Below, one piece after another: positions 7,640 to 10,329 of a stretch of 10,329 nucleotides of DNA (its first letter is position 1; every line of letters starts with the position of its first letter). The notes beneath the pieces are model-generated. The model searched no databases, was not told the DNA's origin, and worked only from the letters and a program-made list of their open reading frames with translations. Made by a program: the position numbers and the translations under genes. Where the stretch lies: the NCBI GenBank assembly GCA_910578305.1, contig CAJTQH010000026.1, forward strand, positions 1 through 10,329. Direction: 5' to 3'. This DNA comes from an uncultured Muribaculaceae bacterium (GTDB taxonomy: Bacteria; Bacteroidota; Bacteroidia; Bacteroidales; Muribaculaceae).

Positions 7640-7647
7640 CAAAGTTA
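7640..7647 (-). promoter_or_regulatory. Probable guaB promoter (-7 box)
   Basis: TAACTTTG on the minus strand matches TAnnTTTG exactly, 24 bases before the guaB ATG. Transcription would start near 7633, leaving a leader of about 18 bases. I do not see a clear TTG/TTTG -33 box 17-23 bases upstream, where the sequence is purine-rich, so the call rests on the -7 box and its position. No purine-type operator or riboswitch fits in the short leader. Confidence 0.5.
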
Positions 7648-7689
7648 ATCATTTTTCTCGGAATCTCTATATCTTTTTTCACAGCTATG

Positions 7690-7720
7690 TTGCATTTTTA
7701 ACATCGCGTTGCTAATTTTG
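7690..7720 (+). promoter_or_regulatory. Bacteroidota-type promoter of the acyltransferase gene
   Basis: TTG (7690-7692), 20 bases, then TAATTTTG (7713-7720): both boxes fit the Bacteroidota -33/-7 pattern. The expected start near 7727 gives a leader of about 18 bases before the ATG at 7745. It faces away from the guaB promoter in the same gap. The position rules against the longer TTG-initiated reading frame beginning at 7709, which would start inside the promoter. Confidence 0.65.
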
Positions 7721-7744
7721 CACCGTACACCAGACTTTCACACC

Positions 7745-8470
7745 ATGATTTATATATACCGAGTATATCAGTTTTTGATAATGATGCCGCTGATGATAGC
7801 CGTAACCATCATCACCGCAGTGATCACCATTGTGGCATGCGCGCTTGGGGGCGGACGCTGGTGGGGATATTATCCCGCCAGAATATGGGCACGGATATTC
7901 TGCTGGCTTACATTTGTGAAGGTGACCGTAAGCGGTCGCGACAACATATCCGCCGACACAGCCTATGTATTCGTAGCCAACCATCAAGGAGCCTACGACA
8001 TATTCAGCATATACGGATATCTCAACCACAATTTCCGATGGATGATGAAAAGCGGTTTGCGTTCCATACCGCTCGTGGGATACGCCTGCGAGAAATCACA
8101 GCAGATATATGTCGACAAATCGTCGCCTTCGGCCCTGAAGCGCACCATGTCGCGCGCCGAGTCGCTACTGTCCAAAGGTATGTCTATCGTAGTGTTTCCT
8201 GAAGGCGCACGAACGTTCGACGGCAAAGTCCGTCAGTTCAAGCGTGGAGCGTTCACCCTGGCACAGGAATTTAACCTGCCGGTAGTGCCGGTGACCATCG
8301 ACGGAGCTTACAGCGTACTGCCGCGTACCTCCAAGCTTCCTCGCCCTGGCCACATACATCTCACCATTCACAAGCCCATATTGCCGGGCGAACAAGGCCA
8401 CGACATGCAGCAGCTCATCACTGTCAGCCGACAGACCATAGTGGAGACACTCCCCGAACGCTACCGCTGA
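7745..8470 (+). CDS. plsC: PlsC-type 1-acyl-sn-glycerol-3-phosphate acyltransferase
   Basis: 241 residues, the normal size for PlsC. The family moves an acyl chain to the sn-2 position of lysophosphatidic acid, giving phosphatidic acid for membrane phospholipids, at the inner face of the cytoplasmic membrane. A hydrophobic N-terminal span (about 10-35) and a second apolar stretch (48-62) anchor it. The acyltransferase motifs are in order: NHQGAYD (HX4D, His80 and Asp85), a basic region near GLRSIPLVGY, VFPEGARTFDG (150-160; FPEGTR is usual, here Ala replaces Thr), and KRGAFTLAQEFNLPVVPV. The relatives include ornithine-lipid and other lysolipid acyltransferases, so the exact acceptor is not certain. 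The start is set by the promoter just upstream. It reads away from guaB and towards groES; I see no terminator in the 189-base gap after it. Confidence 0.9.
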   Translation: MIYIYRVYQFLIMMPLMIAVTIITAVITIVACALGGGRWWGYYPARIWARIFCWLTFVKVTVSGRDNISADTAYVFVANHQGAYDIFSIYGYLNHNFRWMMKSGLRSIPLVGYACEKSQQIYVDKSSPSALKRTMSRAESLLSKGMSIVVFPEGARTFDGKVRQFKRGAFTLAQEFNLPVVPVTIDGAYSVLPRTSKLPRPGHIHLTIHKPILPGEQGHDMQQLITVSRQTIVETLPERYR

Positions 8471-8532
8471 CAACGCGACACACACCTTTCTGCAACTTTC
8501 CTTGCCCTGCCATGTTATAGCATAGTCCGACA

Positions 8533-8555
8533 TTTTGTCAGTATTTCTGACAAAA
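8533..8555 (+). promoter_or_regulatory. Perfect inverted repeat upstream of groESL (likely operator/activator site)
   Basis: TTTTGTCAG (8533-8541) and CTGACAAAA (8547-8555) are perfect inverted arms of 9 bp around TATTT. No T-run follows, so it is not a terminator for plsC. It is not CIRCE (TTAGCACTC-N9-GAGTGCTAA), the HrcA site. It ends 8 bases before the -24 element of the putative groES promoter. A dimeric regulator probably binds here; which one is unknown. Confidence 0.6.
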
Positions 8556-8563
8556 ATGGACTT

Positions 8564-8579
8564 TGGCACGATCTGTGCT
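8564..8579 (+). promoter_or_regulatory. Putative sigma-54 (-24/-12) promoter of groESL
   Basis: TGGCACGATCTGTGCT fits the RpoN consensus TGGCAC-N5-TTGCW: the -24 hexamer is perfect, and the -12 element GTGCT has the invariant GC at the right distance, with one mismatch (G for the first T). Transcription would start near 8590, giving a ~70-base A-rich leader without a clear Shine-Dalgarno. I find no good TAnnTTTG box in the gap; TATTTCTG at 8542 is one base off but lies inside the inverted repeat and has no -33 partner. Confidence 0.55.
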
Positions 8580-8659
8580 CGATATACAGACCGAAAACAT
8601 CCGAAACATATAGCAATATAATATTCAATACATAACTCATAACTAACAAATCAACGATT

Positions 8660-8935
8660 ATGAACATCAAACCATTAGCCGACAGAGTCCTGATACTTCC
8701 CACTCCCGCCGAGGAAGTAACCGTGGCCGGTATCATCATTCCTGATTCCGCTAAAGAAAAACCGCTCAAAGGACGCGTCGTGGCTGCAGGAAACGGCACT
8801 GCCGATGAAGAAATGATACTTAAAGCCGACGACGAAGTCATATTCGGCAAATATGCCGGAACAGAAATCGAATTCGATGGCGAAAAATACCTCATCATGC
8901 GTCAGAGCGACGTGCTGGCAGTGATTGAAAAATAA
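8660..8935 (+). CDS. groES: Co-chaperonin GroES (10 kDa chaperonin)
   Basis: 91 residues, within the GroES range of about 90-100. Its heptameric ring caps GroEL and closes the folding chamber in the cytoplasm. It shows the family start IKPLADRVLI, the mobile loop with the GroEL-binding tripeptide III (25-27, in VAGIIIPDSAKEKP), then KGRVVAAGNG, VIFGKYAGTEIEFDGEKYLI and the terminal SDVLAVIE. The ATG follows a long A-rich leader; groEL starts 55 bases after the stop, and the two form the usual operon. Confidence 0.98.
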   Translation: MNIKPLADRVLILPTPAEEVTVAGIIIPDSAKEKPLKGRVVAAGNGTADEEMILKADDEVIFGKYAGTEIEFDGEKYLIMRQSDVLAVIEK

Positions 8936-8990
8936 CAACTACGCATACTCCCCTCACCTTTAATAAATTTCATAAAAACAGATTACAGAA

Positions 8991-10329
8991 ATGGCTAAAG
9001 AAATAAAATTTGAGATCAAAGCTCGCGAAGAGCTCAAAAAAGGCGTCGACGCTCTTGCCGATGCTGTAAAAGTGACTCTTGGTCCGAAAGGACGCAATGT
9101 CATTATTGAGAAAAAATTCGGTGCCCCCCACATCACAAAGGATGGTGTGAGTGTAGCTCGTGAAGTTGAACTTGACGATCCATTCCAGAACATGGGCGCA
9201 CAACTCGTAAAGGAAGTGGCCTCTAAGACAGGCGATGACGCAGGCGATGGCACCACTACCGCTACCGTACTGGCTCAGTCCATTATCAATGTCGGTCTCA
9301 AAAACGTTGCCGCCGGCGCCAACCCTATGGACATCAAGCGCGGTATCGACAAAGCCGTAGCCATCGTAGTGGAAAACATCAAGGAAATGGCTGAAGAAGT
9401 AGGCGACGACTTCAAGAAGATCGAAGACGTGGCTCGTGTATCGGCCAACAACGACGAAGCCATAGGCCGACTCATTGCCGAAGCAATGAAGACCGTAAAG
9501 AAAGAAGGTGTCATCACCGTCGACGAAGCCAAAGGCACCGAAACCACAGTCGACACCGTTGAAGGCATGCAGTTTGACCGCGGCTATATCTCACCCTACT
9601 TTGTCACCAACACAGAAAAGATGGAGTGCGAATACGAATCGCCCTACATCCTCCTCTACGATAAGAAGATATCCAACCTCAAAGACCTCCTGCCCATTCT
9701 CGAGGCCAGCGCACAAAGCGGACGTCCGCTGCTCATCATAGCCGAAGACGTAGATCAGGAAGCACTCGCCACTCTTGTGGTAAACCGTCTGCGCGGCTCT
9801 CTCAAGATCTGTGCCGTAAAAGCTCCCGGTTTCGGCGACCGCCGCAAGGAAATGCTCGAAGACATCGCCATCCTTACCGGAGGTGTGGTAATTTCCGAAG
9901 AAAAAGGCATGAAGCTCGAATCAGCCACTGTCGACTTCCTCGGCCGCGCCAACAAGATTGAAGTCAATAAGGAAAACACCACTATCATCGACGGTGCAGG
10001 ACAGAAAGAAGCCATCGCCGACCGTATAGCCCAGATCAAGGCTCAGATCGAGCAGACTACAAGCGACTACGACCGCGAAAAACTTCAGGAACGTCTGGCC
10101 AAGCTTGCCGGCGGTGTGGCTGTGCTCCATGTAGGCGCTCCCTCTGAAGTAGAAATGAAAGAAAAGAAAGACCGTGTCGACGACGCACTTTCGGCTACTC
10201 GCGCTGCTATCGCCGAAGGCATTGTTCCCGGTGGCGGTGTGGCTTACATCCGCTGCGTTGAGAAACTTGAAAACGTAAAGGGCGACAACGACGACGAGAC
10301 CACCGGTATACTCATCGTGAAGCGTGCCA
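8991..10329 (+). CDS. groEL: Chaperonin GroEL, 60 kDa (3' end outside the window)
   Basis: The ATG at 8991 opens a frame that stays open to the window end: 446 of the usual ~545 codons. GroEL forms the double heptameric ring that folds proteins with ATP. Visible hallmarks are AKEIKFEIKARE at the start, VTLGPKGRNVIIEKKFGAP (28-46), KDGVSVAREVELDDP, the ATP-site loop GDDAGDGTTTATVLAQS (with Asp87-type residue), YISPYFVTN and KAPGFGDRRKEML in the apical domain. Further on are KLAGGVAVLHVGA and the nucleotide-binding EGIVPGGGVA near the right edge. The missing part is the rest of the equatorial domain and the tail. The 55-base spacer after groES contains no terminator. Nothing is unusual in the visible part. 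Confidence 0.98.
   Translation, partial: MAKEIKFEIKAREELKKGVDALADAVKVTLGPKGRNVIIEKKFGAPHITKDGVSVAREVELDDPFQNMGAQLVKEVASKTGDDAGDGTTTATVLAQSIINVGLKNVAAGANPMDIKRGIDKAVAIVVENIKEMAEEVGDDFKKIEDVARVSANNDEAIGRLIAEAMKTVKKEGVITVDEAKGTETTVDTVEGMQFDRGYISPYFVTNTEKMECEYESPYILLYDKKISNLKDLLPILEASAQSGRPLLIIAEDVDQEALATLVVNRLRGSLKICAVKAPGFGDRRKEMLEDIAILTGGVVISEEKGMKLESATVDFLGRANKIEVNKENTTIIDGAGQKEAIADRIAQIKAQIEQTTSDYDREKLQERLAKLAGGVAVLHVGAPSEVEMKEKKDRVDDALSATRAAIAEGIVPGGGVAYIRCVEKLENVKGDNDDETTGILIVKRA

Noticed and set aside
7616..7642. N-terminal extension of guaB (MHAIKQIPT)
   Set aside because: It overlaps the -7 box at 7640-7647 and would begin upstream of the expected transcript start; the family N-terminus begins at MSFIA.
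8471..8659. CIRCE element or standard -33/-7 promoter for groESL
   Set aside because: No TTAGCACTC/GAGTGCTAA repeat is present, and no TAnnTTTG with a spaced -33 box was found in this gap.

Overview
The window looks like a chromosomal housekeeping segment from a member of the Bacteroidales (phylum Bacteroidota). Three things point there. A type IX secretion (T9SS) C-terminal sorting domain lies at the left edge. Several genes are preceded by the Bacteroidota-type -7 box TAnnTTTG, and no clear Shine-Dalgarno sequence is visible at the starts examined. There is also a two-parvulin peptidyl-prolyl isomerase plus SurA-like plus OstA-like cluster of the kind seen in this group. A gut lineage outside Bacteroides proper (for example Muribaculaceae or a relative) is my best guess, but the sequence alone does not prove it.

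Layout. Positions 1-470 (+) hold the 3' end of a secreted protein: a GH95-like C-terminal domain followed by a T9SS sorting domain, closed by two tandem hairpins, the second an intrinsic terminator. Positions 684-7615 (-) hold four genes reading right to left: guaB (IMP dehydrogenase), a 638-residue two-domain parvulin isomerase, a 457-residue SurA-like isomerase/chaperone, and a 629-residue OstA/LptA-like protein. All but guaB carry export signals, so the last three form an envelope-biogenesis set (outer-membrane protein folding and lipopolysaccharide transport). A strong terminator-like hairpin separates guaB from the first isomerase, and an internal promoter precedes the SurA-like gene. Positions 7745-8470 (+) hold a PlsC-type acyltransferase, divergent from guaB, with back-to-back promoters in the 129-base gap. 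Positions 8660-10329 (+) hold groES and the first 446 codons of groEL, which runs off the window.

The most notable non-coding signals are the apparent sigma-54 (-24/-12) promoter with a perfect 9-bp inverted repeat just upstream of groES, and the guaB terminator whose U-tract ends nine bases before the next gene's ATG. I see no CRISPR array, tRNA, rRNA, insertion sequence or defence system. The genes are conserved core functions, and I found no convincing undescribed multi-gene system. No gene-free stretch exceeds 300 bases.
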